A stretch of 64,000 nt of DNA from Aphrocallistes beatrix (GCA_963281255.1 OY725488.1:8653524-8717523); one strand, 5' to 3'; positions 20,621-31,324 are shown, counted from the stretch's first letter. Notes: generated by a model not told the origin, from the letters alone. A program made the numbers and translations.

Positions 20621-21194
20621 GTCTCTAAGGAAACCACTGTGATAAGACTCAATGCCAAATAACCGGCTGTTTTGTTATATATACGTAGTATATTAATGTT
20701 ACATGGTGTTGCCCACTTGGAAGATACATAATAATAAATCGAAATATACCACATTATTATAATAAGATTAAATTGCGCCGCAAGTGGTAAAATTATAAAT
20801 AGGAAAAATTTTCACTTTTGGAAGAGGATGAGGTTGAAACTTGTGGCTATGTACTAAATAGACTCAAAAGACCCCTTATTTATGATTTTCTAAGAAATAT
20901 CTTCTGGATATTGAGTCGAGCTCATTTATATGCTAAAAGGGTGCTAGATGTCCTTTATGCTGACTAATTTGAAATATAACTAAGTGATCTTAGTCAAATT
21001 AAAAAAGTAAAATTGATCGTTGCATAACTTCAGAGATATCTATAGAGTGGCTCATTTATTTAGTAACGTACATAAAATGTTGTCAAATAATTCGATTGGA
21101 TCAGGGATCCAATGTGGCATAGGAAGCACAATTAAAACGATACAAATGTTTAATTATATTATTTACGAGTAAGCTAAGACCTGATAAGTAGGAA

Positions 21195-22414
21195 TCATAG
21201 AATGTTGCTCTGGGATGGAATGCAGCTACAGTATGGACAGGTAGTGGTAGAACAGGAAAGAGAAGAAGGACAGCTGTACTGTGAGTTAGGATTGCATTGA
21301 GGTGGAGTGTTCGTCATCTGTCTAGTATTAACAACACACTTGTTAAGAGATTTAACAAACAATTGGTTATTCCCCTCGCATACACAAGTGTAGCTATCTG
21401 CCGTGTCCTTACAATAGCTGCCAGTAGGACAACTGATAGAACGGTTAAAGCATTGATAAGACAACTTTTGGGTGCAATTAACGTAGATAGATGGATCTAT
21501 AGCTATGTGCCCAGAATGCCGAGGAGGAGAGCTACAATGAGAGTTGTAGATGTCCAAATTTATTATAGAAATCCACTGAAGTCTACATGTGCAATATAAT
21601 GGTAAGCTGGTGAGGTAGACTTGACCAAGATTAGACAAATGTTCGAACATTCTACTGGAGAGATGCGATATCAAATTATCCCCCAAGTCAATCCCTGCCA
21701 GAGAAACTAATCCTTTGAAAGAGGTTGTGTTTAATTCTCCTAAATCATTGTCAAACAAAAAAGTAACCAAGTTAATCCGACCAGTCCTTTAAAACATTCG
21801 TTTTCTAACTGTGAGATTTTATTGCGGTGTAAATGTAACATCTCCAAGGAACTGAAACGTGAAAACGTACGAGCCTGAAGAGAAGCAATGTTATTATTAT
21901 ATAATGACAACAACCGTAATCTATAGAGTGAAGGAGTTCGTTTGAGAAATGAAATATCAGTCAAGTTAGAGGATATGTAGTACAGATCCTTTAGCCGAAC
22001 AAGAGGGCGGAATGTTAGGTCCGGACTAGGGATGCGGAATCGTTCTAGAGTCAGTTGAGTGAGGGCCGTGAGGCCTGAGAATGTTCGAACTGTGATGTCG
22101 GTGAACTGGTCAGAGGTCAAAGATAGATATTCGAGCTGTGGCAAATGGCTGACACGACCCTTACAAAGCAAGTTAGGATGGCCCCCCTGGTAAGAATAAG
22201 AGTGTATAAAAATGCTTGACAAGAACCGATTGGAATAAGCAAAGTAGGGAAAATATTGAAATTTAACGGATACCAAAAACAACACTTTGATGTTTGGTAA
22301 TAAATAGAACAGCTCTGGTCTGATAAATAAATTTCCACTGTTTAACCTCAACTGTGTTATTGTGTCATGCCGAACAGAAGCTCCCAAATACAATTTACTC
22401 CCAATACCATTCAT
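21195..22414 (-). pseudogene. LRR and EGF-like extracellular protein, frameshifted
   Basis: Two overlapping frames together make one protein. The first (22414 down to 21740) has typical leucine-rich repeats such as FSRFSSLEMLHLHRNKISQL. The second (from about 21770 to 21195) continues with TTSFKGLVSLAGIDLGDN, an LRR C-cap (LPLYCTCRLQWI with further cysteines), an EGF-like module (SISCPTGSYCKDTADSYTC) and a Cys-rich tail. The break lies at an A6 run (21757-21762), where a single-base difference restores the repeat pattern. No signal peptide or membrane anchor is visible. An in-frame stop lies shortly upstream of the ATG, so the N-terminus is missing or in a distant exon. It is probably a decayed member of an extracellular recognition-type LRR family. 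Confidence 0.7.
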
Positions 22415-23833
22415 AAGGATAAGAGTAGAGATTTTCTGGTAAATTTGATCAATAATGAAATGTGTTTAATATCATAGAGCGACTGTTTGGCTAGGTCTGA
22501 GTTAGAAATGGACCTATTGCAGTAAGTAGATGCTCCGTCGTCTTGAAAAGAAGCATTTAGGTTTAGTCAAACCTTTTTCAGATTCAGAACACTCAATCCA
22601 ACATCTGGCATCCAACACAGGTAAACAACAACAATAACAACAAAATGAAATAAGTGATATACTCTCAGGGATCAATTTCATTGGTATTACTGCTCTAACC
22701 TCGAATCTACAAGTAAGGAATTATTACACTATATTTACGTATGTATATTGAACTGGGTGGTCAACCTAAGGAAGCAGAGATGGAATCGGCCCAACCTTTC
22801 AGAACTCGACAATACAAAACCCGGACCTGATACCCAAACCCAAAAATATTATATATATTGTGATACGTATTCTAGAACCAGAACAGAGTACTCGAAAACC
22901 CCGAAACCGATCCCAACTCTTTACGAGTGTAAATATTCTAATTTAACTTAGGATCATTATCGAATATACAAGTAGAGTACTGAGATAGAATTATGTATGT
23001 TGTAAATAAACTCTCATTGATTAATTAACAAAATTGGTCAATATAAGATCATAATCGATCAAGATCCTAAAAAAATTAAATCTCTATATTGGTATTTACC
23101 AAGCAAACTAGCTAGAATACAAACTGATATATGTACTGAGTCCAGAAAGTATTTATAATTTTATCTTTCTCAGCAGCCCTGCAGTTGTATAATACAGAAG
23201 CTTGCTGTGATGGAAAGCTTTCTATGGTGTTCGAGAAACATGAACTATCGCTGGATGAGAATCTTGATTGACATAACTTTGCGAAATAAATGAAAGCAAT
23301 CAAGCTTGAGTTAAGCTCTGTGCTGTCCTGAAGCAGATTAACTGTACTATCTCAGTAGTCTTTTCCTAATTACCATTGCTTTGAATTTTAAAATGGATTG
23401 AACCATCTCTATGTGATCAATACGTCTCTAACTTAACTGTAAAGTATTTAACAAAGCCAGAACTCCGAGAAATATGTAAAAGCTTCATGACGCATTTATA
23501 CCAAATAACTCAGATGTATTACCAATTGAGGGGAACTGGCTTCATCTGAAAGCTGAAGAAAAGACTCGATTCCTATTAATATTAACAAAACATTGCAATA
23601 TTCCACAATACACGATATCAAGAATAGTTACTAGGGAGAGTCGCTAAACTAAACAATTGGAACTATCCTTGGAAGATATTTGGTCTTACTACTAAATCTC
23701 ACTTAATAGTTCGGACAAGTATTTGGTACTGAAATCATATGAGCGGGAAAATAAACTCAAAAATCTATATAAACTCGTTCAGAACAAACTCGTATGTACA
23801 AGTACTATAACGTTTGAAAAAAGATCTTTGAAA
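22415..23833. other. Gene-poor AT-rich interval
   Basis: I see no conserved coding sequence here. It presumably holds the promoter of the DRE-TIM/EF-hand gene. A degenerate CCCGAAACC/AACCCGGACC-rich patch lies at 22740-22920; I cannot assign it. Confidence 0.4.
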
Positions 23834-25552
23834 ATGTCTGAACTCCAACAAGAAGTTGTTCGCATGAAGTCCGATATCGAGAAGATTCGCGTTCAGAAGC
23901 GAGAGAGGCTGCGCAACCTGGATCTTTTCATCCTCGACAACTCAATCCGCGAGAGCACTGTGGGCCAACTGCGCAGCCACACGATTGAAAATAAGAAGAA
24001 CATCTTCAAACAGATAAAGCGGTGCGGGATTAATAACATCATCGTTGCTTCCTTCGCACATTTGGCTCGTGTGGACGACGCATTCAGTCAGTGGCTGGTT
24101 GATGAGAAGGAAGATTTCAGCAAATTCTTCTCGTTTTCCGAGGTGAGTGAAGGGCTACGTGATGGTGCGTACGACACGGAGACAGTTCCCATATCGCTGC
24201 GTAAGAACAAAAAGTATGGACTGTACAACACCGTTTTCGAGTTCGATCTCGCGAACCCTGATTGTGCGTGGGAGACCAAGTTCACAGTGAATGACATGTG
24301 CAAGCTGATCAACAAGTGGATGGATTGGGTCTACACCAACATCAACCCGAAAGCACGCATTCTCATCAACTTCAGAGATCTCCCTACGGCTATGACAAAA
24401 TTCCCGGAGAGGGTACTTAAGGTTGTGAAGTATCTAGCTAACATGCCTCCGAAAACTCGTATGTTCGCGCTCGCATTTGAAGACCCATTCGGCGAGTACC
24501 TGCCCGAGGAGCTGGAAGCATGGACGGCTAGCATGCGACGTGTGATGGACGCCAACGGGTGGCGGGCGGGGAAACTACTGGTGCATATCCACCAGAAGTG
24601 GGACCTCCAAACCGCTTCTCAGCTGGACTGCTTGAGTGCAGGTGCAGACGGAGTTTGGGCAAGTTTGTGCGATGAGGGGGCTGCGATGGGGCACGCGAGC
24701 TCTAGCATAACTCTAATGAATCTAGTGCGGCTAGGAAACAAGAAAGTTCTCGAGGCGTACGACTGCACAGAAGTGAGGAAGGCAGCAATCGAGGTGACGA
24801 GGCTGACCACAGGTGTGAAGCCTCACAACAAGCAGGTGTTGTATGGAGAGAGAGCTTTGGACTTGGTGTTTGGGTTCCTGGGGATTGGAAAGTTTGATCT
24901 AGCAAAATTCTTCGATCAGCCAACTGTTAACCGAATCACTTCCCTCGCGACGCCCGATATGATCAAGAACCGGTTGGTCAATTTGTTCGGAGAGAACCCA
25001 CAGTTCACTACGGACATGGGCTCTAAGATGAAGCTTCAAATCCTGGAGGATTTGCACGCAGGTCGAAAGGAGGAATACATGAGTCGAGTTGGTATTGCAG
25101 TGCTCTTCGATCGCTCGGGCGGGAGTTTGACAAAAGAAATGGCTCAAGAGATCGCAAATGTGAAAGTGAATGACATCAACCATAAGAAGATTCTAGACGA
25201 GATCAGATCAGAATGGGACGCGTGGAACAGATGGGAAGAGGAGAAACTGGGAGATAGCAATGACGCACTCCTCTTTGACTCGTTCTATCACGGATTCATG
25301 GCGACATACATCGGGTGCTACAGGTGTGAGGATACTAAAAAGGCGTTTAGAGCGTTGGACATGGACAGTGATGGCATGATAGAATGGAACGAGTTCATGG
25401 TGTACATCAAGTGGGCACTGAACGAGTATCCCAGGGTAGAAACTGCGGATGAAGTGCTGCAAATTGCTTTTGAGAAAGGAATCATTCCTGCAATGCGAGA
25501 TGAGAAGCTGAAAAACCCTCAGAATCATTGCGGAACAAGATTCAATGACTAA
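23834..25552 (+). CDS. DRE-TIM (HMGL-like) barrel protein with C-terminal EF-hand
   Basis: The first ATG is at 23834, in good context (AAAATGTCT); the open frame upstream lacks ATG. The product is 572 residues. After a short helix come FILDNSIRES (about residue 32), matching the DxxxRE metal-site motif of the HMG-CoA lyase/isopropylmalate synthase superfamily, and later LVHIHQKWDLQTASQLDCLSAGADGVW, matching the H-x-H metal ligand strand and the AGAD motif of these TIM-barrel metalloenzymes. The C-terminal ~120 residues include one canonical EF-hand loop, DMDSDGMIEWNE. The enzyme is therefore expected to bind a divalent metal and possibly be calcium-regulated. The substrate is unknown. No organelle signal is evident. 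It is intact and intronless. Confidence 0.75.
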   Translation: MSELQQEVVRMKSDIEKIRVQKRERLRNLDLFILDNSIRESTVGQLRSHTIENKKNIFKQIKRCGINNIIVASFAHLARVDDAFSQWLVDEKEDFSKFFSFSEVSEGLRDGAYDTETVPISLRKNKKYGLYNTVFEFDLANPDCAWETKFTVNDMCKLINKWMDWVYTNINPKARILINFRDLPTAMTKFPERVLKVVKYLANMPPKTRMFALAFEDPFGEYLPEELEAWTASMRRVMDANGWRAGKLLVHIHQKWDLQTASQLDCLSAGADGVWASLCDEGAAMGHASSSITLMNLVRLGNKKVLEAYDCTEVRKAAIEVTRLTTGVKPHNKQVLYGERALDLVFGFLGIGKFDLAKFFDQPTVNRITSLATPDMIKNRLVNLFGENPQFTTDMGSKMKLQILEDLHAGRKEEYMSRVGIAVLFDRSGGSLTKEMAQEIANVKVNDINHKKILDEIRSEWDAWNRWEEEKLGDSNDALLFDSFYHGFMATYIGCYRCEDTKKAFRALDMDSDGMIEWNEFMVYIKWALNEYPRVETADEVLQIAFEKGIIPAMRDEKLKNPQNHCGTRFND

Positions 25553-26559
25553 GTCTTCCTAACTTCAGCATAGTAGTAGTAGTAGGTTAGTCAGGCATCA
25601 CCCCTCAGTACGTTATTTTTGAGATTGGATTTCTATATTTTCCTTAATTAACGCCGTACCTATTATTTTGGCTATATATAGTGATGCCATTAGGATATGG
25701 TATTAGATATAATTATGTTTTTGCTTTGTAGAGATTATTAGAGATTAGTTGTTTCAAATTTTATCGAAACCAAGGGTACCCTCCTTCCTCCAGGGACAGG
25801 GTAGCTAATCAATCTGCTGGTGCAGTCATAATCTCACAAATTCCAAGTATTAAAATGTAAAATCATTTGACAGATCTATCAACAGCTAAAATATTTTAAA
25901 ATAACCAACAGCATTCATGCGAAATCTATCAGTCAGATTTCGCATTTAAGATACCATTATAAGTAATTTCAATGTCTACCTATCTATTTTTTTCTGAAAA
26001 TTTCATCACTTCTGCAGGTGTAAGGTATTTTAATGAGATCTCAACGGCGAGTATTGGGTATTTACTAGTATCATGCGGAATCCGATTTTCGCAATAATGT
26101 GAATTATTTTATAATGCAAATACATTGGGATCAAATACACAGTATTGACTTATGCAAAAGGACTATTTGTGATTGAAATTCATTGGTTCATGTGAGAACC
26201 AATCAATTATGACTTTTATAATGTGATTCACACGATTCTATTTCATATAAATGATTGAATACAGTTATTTTGAGTCTATAATTTGATTGTTAAAAGTTAT
26301 TCTATGATCGAATTGATTGATCGTAGCATATAACACACTTTAATTGTTGTTAACGACATGGACTGAAATTGGTGGATTAATCAAGTATAATAATCTTTAG
26401 TAATGTGAACTTTGTGGATTCAAATTGACCACACATTCAGGATTAGTGGAATGATACGAAGTAAATTATGTTTATCACGAACCTAAATTTTCTGCTACAG
26501 TTCTGATTTCATTAATGTAACCCTAGACAAATTACAAATCAGCATACTTAGTAGAAAAA

Positions 26560-26665
26560 AGAAAGCGACGTATTGTTTCTCTAATATCCCCAAGCGCCCA
26601 CTGGAAAACTCTGCGGACAAGTAGTGTCCGCAAGCCGCGCAGCGCAAGCAAGCGAAGCGGGCTTG
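26560..26665 (+). mobile_element. Helitron-like 3' end fragment
   Basis: Contains GTGTCCGCAAGCCGCGCAGC and the terminal AAGCAAGCGAAGCGGGCTTG followed by T. It matches the 3' ends of the full elements, closest to the 12818 element. Sequence upstream is not recognisably Helitron. Confidence 0.6.
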
Positions 26666-26894
26666 TTGTGTATTATTACGAATTGAGACAATGCAATTAT
26701 TCAGATAGTTGAAACGTATCATCCTGTGGCATTTTGCAGATATCAGGCATTTTGACTTTCTCTTTTCGATCGTGTCAACCATTGGGCAAATATATCTTTG
26801 TACTTTCCATCCTCATCAACACCACATTCCTACAATTACACAGACATAGGTACTATAGCTCACTTATTTAGGGTATTTACAGGGTGATCCAAAA

Positions 26895-27062
26895 GGTATG
26901 GTGGAAATATTTCGCACAAAAACCGGAAATAGTTCGACTTCCAAAAAAGGAAATAGTTCACATGAAAACCACCATTAATCCTAATGATAAAGTCGAACTA
27001 TTCCTAAATCTGCAATTCGAACTATTTCCTTTTTCGAAAAGTCGAACCAATTCCGCATTACC
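26895..27062. mobile_element. MITE with repeated TAGTTCGACTT motifs
   Basis: The ends are GGTATGGTGGAAATATTTCG and the complement of GGTAATGCGGAATTGGTTCG. It is flanked by ATCCAAAA(G) on both sides (26887-26894 and 27063-27071), an 8- or 9-bp duplication. It is related to 6556-6680 in inverted orientation. The interior repeats GGAAATAGTTCGACTT-like units. Non-coding. Confidence 0.7.
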
Positions 27063-27146
27063 ATCCAAAAGTGGATTAGTGAAAGTATCAATATTTATCA
27101 CCCGTAGTATGTGCTTCTGAATTTGATTATTTTTCCTGGCGTCCAC

Positions 27147-27169
27147 ATGGCGAGCGCGAAGCACGCTTG
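27147..27169 (+). mobile_element. Short Helitron-like 3' tip
   Basis: GGCGAGCGCGAAGCACGCTTG followed by T resembles the last ~22 bp of the Helitron-like family. Too short to be certain. Confidence 0.35.
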
Positions 27170-27592
27170 TATAAAATAAAATAATATTTTTAGCGTAATA
27201 AGATGTTGCAGATTACTTTCGAATGAGATTAACCACGTACGTATCAGCTAACATGAACTCAATTAGAATATGACAGTAACACTATCCACTATCAACTGTT
27301 TATGTTGTATCACAACCTCACAGTGATGTTAGGGTCATCTGAATATTCTGAAACTTCATGAAAAAGCAGAAAATTCCTCAACGCATTGTTAATACAAATA
27401 ATTGTCAGAATTATTACCATCAGCAGTCTTGTTTATAAGAATTAACACAGCTCATACTGCATACGTACATGTAGAATAGTATGTACATATTTAGATTTTA
27501 AAAGCACAGAAGTTGTATCCACATACTACATGTAATTGTAATATTCACACAAATAACAACATAAATACACAAACTGTATAGATGTAGTTAAG

Positions 27593-28156
27593 TCATATCA
27601 AGCTGCAGGCTGAAGATTTCTTTCCTCGCTCAAGAGTAATCGTGCCTTGGTTCCTGATCTCGCTGATTATTAGAGTGAACAGTTCGTCGAGGTTAGTTGC
27701 GTACTTAGCGGAGGTCTCAATTAAATCTACTCGCAGTAACCTCGCCAGCTCCTCCCCCTCTCCCATCTGCACAACTCTCCGCTGAGTTAGATCGCACTTG
27801 TTCCCAGCAATCACTATGGGCAATCGCATGCTGCTATCCATTGCCCTAGCAGCCCGTATCTCCTGATAGATCTTCTTGATCTGGAGGAAGGACTCTTGGT
27901 CGGTGATGTCATAGACAAGAATGAACCCCTCGCCGTGTTTATAATACATCGACTTAGTTGTGCTGTCTCCCTCCCCGTCCGTGTCCAGAATGTCCAGCTT
28001 GATCAGACAATTGTCAAACTGCCTCGTGGTGGTATAGGTTTCCTCGACTGTTCGGACATAGGAAAGTGGAAAGTCCTTTTTTATGCTACTTCTCAAAATC
28101 GCAGTTTTACCGACTCCTCCGGCACCAAGAACAACTATACGGTAAGTGGATGCCAT
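27593..28156 (-). CDS. Ras-family small GTPase with altered switch II
   Basis: Product of 187 residues, the size of Ras/Rap/Rheb/DiRas proteins. The P-loop is GAGGVGKT (residues 10-17). The effector loop keeps the threonine (RTVEETY). NKCD and ETSAK guanine-binding motifs are intact. The protein ends CSLI, a CaaX box likely geranylgeranylated, so it should be membrane-anchored. The switch II motif, normally DTAGQE, reads DTDGEG: the alanine is Asp, the catalytic Gln (Ras Gln61) is Glu, and the next Glu is Gly. GTP hydrolysis or GAP response is therefore likely altered. A TATA box is 55 bp upstream. Intronless; closest subfamily not resolved. Confidence 0.88.
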   Translation of the reverse strand: MASTYRIVVLGAGGVGKTAILRSSIKKDFPLSYVRTVEETYTTTRQFDNCLIKLDILDTDGEGDSTTKSMYYKHGEGFILVYDITDQESFLQIKKIYQEIRAARAMDSSMRLPIVIAGNKCDLTQRRVVQMGEGEELARLLRVDLIETSAKYATNLDELFTLIISEIRNQGTITLERGKKSSACSLI

Positions 28157-28210
28157 TCCGAAAGAATATATTAAGTATGTGTGGAATTATCTTAGAGAGA
28201 ATGTTCCAGC

Positions 28211-28217
28211 TTTTATA
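28211..28217 (-). promoter_or_regulatory. TATA box of the Ras-like gene
   Basis: On the minus strand the sequence reads TATAAAA, 55 bp upstream of the start codon. Confidence 0.5.
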
Positions 28218-28950
28218 AACAAGGGTTTGACATTCGATATCCTGATAAATCGATAAATATCTAATCATGGAACTATGGTTGCGATGCACTCAGCGTGAAG
28301 CGTTCAGGTTTAATAGCTTACCATCAGCTATTATTAGATCGTTAGGGATTAATTCCAAGAGGTAAGCTGTGGGTTCAACCCATGTCCAAAATTAAGAATG
28401 AATTACCCAATCAATTGCAATTATCTAACCTGGAATTGTAAGGTACTGCACGTGATTAAATGGTGTAAGTGTAAAGTTAAGTCAGCCTTATTCAATAGAC
28501 GTACCTGGATACACGCTGTATGAGTATTAGTAAACATATTAATTAAACTTAATACGTACGTTTTCTTACTTTTTTAAATGAGCGCTTTCTAATATGAAAT
28601 AATAAGATCGCTTGCATAGAATAAAAGGAGTGAGCGTTCTTTCCAAATCTTAGAAGCGAAGTTAATGAATAAGCACCATGATACCATGATAGTGCATTCG
28701 TTCTAATAAAGCTTAATAAAACTAATATAAACTTCAGGATGAATTTTTAAAACTGGCAGCTTTTCTGACCCTCTCCAATCCTAATATTGTGTTGAGTGCT
28801 GTTGCACGAGTACGAATACACTGATAATAAGTAAATTACATTATTGGTTCAAACGGTCTGTGGTTAGTTTAGTAAAATAACAAAAAGTATAAATAGTAGC
28901 ATAGTTGGATAAACTCGTTCTGAGATGATTGTAGGTAGATATCAACCATA

Positions 28951-30123
28951 TCAAATAAATTTACAATCCTCAGACAGTTCGTCACACCTCATATATAAAG
29001 AGCAAAATGTTAATGGCGCACCCCAACTAAAAATAAATGTTTTTTCATCCGCAACGTACATCATTCCACTACAAAACGTCGGACTGAAATAGCCGTCATA
29101 GGCAATCTGCCCTTGCCCAGGGTACAGGGCGGTGAAAGACTTTGGATAGATACTTGAACTCATTTGATAATACCTCTTCCCGCCATCAGTAGGATCCAAG
29201 ATAGCAGGATCAGTTCCACATTGTAACTTGTTCGTGTGAATACACTTCAGGGAAATCTTTCCCCCGGGAATATTACCATCACCAGCTAGCTTCACTGCCA
29301 AGATCTCGCCTTCCTGATAATAGACGAGTAGCAACTCTAAGCCATGAACTGAGTAGTCTCCTTTATATACCCCAGGTGAGAGGAGTTGAGGCTCCTCACT
29401 CGCTACTCTCTTAATCGATATTCGATTCACTTCGAGGGCATGCAGTGGGCTTTCATAATTTGAATTCAGGATTTCGGAACGTTTTTTCGCGTAGGTATCC
29501 TGGCTTCTCAACGAAAGGATTGCATTCGTATCGATGAGGCAAGATAGAACTGCCTCGTTCAAACTAGATTTGTTCAAATGGAATGAATATAGCGGATTTA
29601 ACTTGTCTCCGCCTTCAAATGTACCTGAAAAATGATAAATGAGCTTCTTTTCGTCGAAATATTTACGCAAATGATCGCTGACTGCAAAACACGCGACCTG
29701 GTGTTTGCAAAGAATAGGCTGACTGAAACTATTATGGTCAGTTCTGCCTAGAGCGGGCATCCAACCAACTAATAGACACGGATCATGTCGTGATTGAGAA
29801 ATCTTCAGAACAATATTGTACGGCGGTAGAGTAATAACCCAGAGACCGATTAGTGGGTAGAGGTGGTAGTAATGGTTCTGTAGGAAATACTTATGCGATA
29901 CTTCCGGTGGGAGAGAAGAATCAAGATAATGAAGCTCAAACAGATATTTCCATTGAAGATCTGTATTACAGATGGCATAGAGCTGCTTACAGGTTTTGGA
30001 TAATCTTACAACTGTTTTGGGGGAAGAAAACACGATTATTTTAGAGAGAATATCTGGACTTAGGTGAACAAGAGTGAGTTGATTGTTCTCTGAATGGTTT
30101 TTCGTGCATTTTGATTCAGCCAT
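28951..30123 (-). CDS. FBXO31-like F-box protein, copy A
   Basis: This ORF of 390 codons has an N-terminal F-box at about residues 18-62 (LSPDILSKIIVFSSPKTVV...LSKTCKQLYAICNTDLQWKYLF), the module that binds SKP1 in SCF ubiquitin ligases. The rest matches the FBXO31 substrate-binding barrel: VGWMPALG near residue 120, SPGVYKGDYSVHGLELLLVY with GDGNIPGG around residues 250-285, and a final FTALYPGQGQIAYDGY...FIFSWGAPLTFCSLYMR. FBXO31 recruits cyclin D1-type and C-terminally amidated substrates; substrates here are unknown. Copy B differs by about five residues. Intronless, intact, with a TATAAG at 30147-30152 on the minus strand. Confidence 0.85.
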   Translation of the reverse strand: MAESKCTKNHSENNQLTLVHLSPDILSKIIVFSSPKTVVRLSKTCKQLYAICNTDLQWKYLFELHYLDSSLPPEVSHKYFLQNHYYHLYPLIGLWVITLPPYNIVLKISQSRHDPCLLVGWMPALGRTDHNSFSQPILCKHQVACFAVSDHLRKYFDEKKLIYHFSGTFEGGDKLNPLYSFHLNKSSLNEAVLSCLIDTNAILSLRSQDTYAKKRSEILNSNYESPLHALEVNRISIKRVASEEPQLLSPGVYKGDYSVHGLELLLVYYQEGEILAVKLAGDGNIPGGKISLKCIHTNKLQCGTDPAILDPTDGGKRYYQMSSSIYPKSFTALYPGQGQIAYDGYFSPTFCSGMMYVADEKTFIFSWGAPLTFCSLYMRCDELSEDCKFI

Positions 30124-30146
30124 ATGATGGAATATAATATCTAGTC

Positions 30147-30152
30147 CTTATA
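30147..30152 (-). promoter_or_regulatory. TATA-like element of F-box copy A
   Basis: TATAAG on the minus strand, 29 bp before the ATG, identical in copy B (55655-55660). If used, the 5' UTR would be extremely short. Confidence 0.35.
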
Positions 30153-30411
30153 GAATCATAGTAATAAATGATCCAAGGTTAACTATTACAAATGCTGGTA
30201 ATGCGGAGTCGACTATGATTAAAACCTAGAAATGTATGTACACACAAGTCAAGGGATTGCTTACACACATACAGGGAGATAAGTACACACAATGAGGTCT
30301 TAGGACCTGGGAAGGCTAGAGCCCGCGGCGACCCTGTGATGAGAATAAATTAAAATTGAGTTTGGCTATTCCATAGATACAAGTTTAATGTCCAATTATG
30401 GTCCCTCAGGG

Positions 30412-30556
30412 CATAGGCGCCGAACCCGGGGGGGCTGGGGGGGCTTGAGCCCCCCTGGAATCGAAGATGGCCCATAGACGCAATACAAAATTTACGGTCG
30501 AGCCCCCCCTGGAACCCCGAAATTGTCCTTAGATTTCGAAAAGTTCGGCGCCCCTG
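30412..30556. mobile_element. hAT MITE, 145 bp, present only in arm A
   Basis: The ends are CATAGGCGCCGAAC and the complement of CAGGGGCGCCGAAC. It is flanked on both sides by CCTCAGGG (30404-30411 and 30557-30564), the 8-bp duplication expected of hAT. Arm B has a single CCTCAGGG at the corresponding point, so it is an empty site. The interior is rich in GGGGGGC/GCCCCCC runs. Confidence 0.88.
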
Positions 30557-30873
30557 CCTCAGGGAACTGCTTGAATTGGAACTTCTGCAATATATATATG
30601 TATATGCACCATGAAACAAATAAGTTAAACACGCACAATACAGGATGTCAATGTCGACTGCTCGATGTACGCAATCCATTCTTGGTTTCGATATTCAAAT
30701 GCGGGTCTGATCTGACCCTGAAGCGGATAAATGAAACTCAGCTGCTCAATTAATCCAATAGAATTGTACAGCACATGAAACTATGCAGTACACTCAGAGC
30801 GTTATTGTGTATCTGAGTGCCTAATTCATTATCCTTGTTTGCATATATTCTATGAATTACAAACTGGGGTATG

Positions 30874-30931
30874 TTTATGCTATTTATTTAGTCCTTGGAT
30901 GAACTACCAAGGACTAAATAAATAGCATAAA
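30874..30931. repeat. Hairpin with 25-bp perfect arms
   Basis: Arms 30874-30898 and 30907-30931 (TTTATGCTATTTATTTAGTC...) are perfect complements around an 8-nt loop. It is also present in arm B at about 55021-55084. Probably a MITE relic. Confidence 0.75.
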
Positions 30932-31324
30932 TATATCACAGTTTGCCTTCAAATATATCAAAATGCAATCGCCAACCAAACCTCAGTCAATCTGAAAATA
31001 TAGCCGCTTATTTCGGGATACGGACAGTACGGTACGTGGACAATTCGGTACGGACATTTCGGTACGGAACAAATCGGTACGTGGACATTTCGGTACGGAA
31101 CAAATCGGTACGTGGACATTTCGGTACGGAACAAATCGGTACGTGTGTACTCAGTATATGGACGATTCGGTAAATATTAAGTTGGATTGTAAAAGAATCA
31201 CCACAAATTAACATCTAAAACCATTCAGGAATTACGCAATGCAATTGCATGATTTCTTTATTTTTAAAATTTCTTTATTTTTCACACATGGCTTCTTTTA
31301 AACGCCCTATTCATCGATATAATG

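Larger units (their letters stand above)
18535..20752 (+). repeat. Duplicated block, copy 2
   Basis: Same-orientation partner of 12818-15552, with scattered substitutions and small indels throughout. The left edge is the Helitron 3' tip; the right edge fades near 20752. Confidence 0.85.

Noticed and set aside
23723-23833. Upstream extension of the DRE-TIM/EF-hand protein
   Set aside because: The frame opens with TTG and has no ATG before 23834; its residues look non-conserved.
31008-31214. Small ORFs across the GGTACG arrays
   Set aside because: They are repeat translations within the MULE terminal array and recur as artefacts at 54744-55015.
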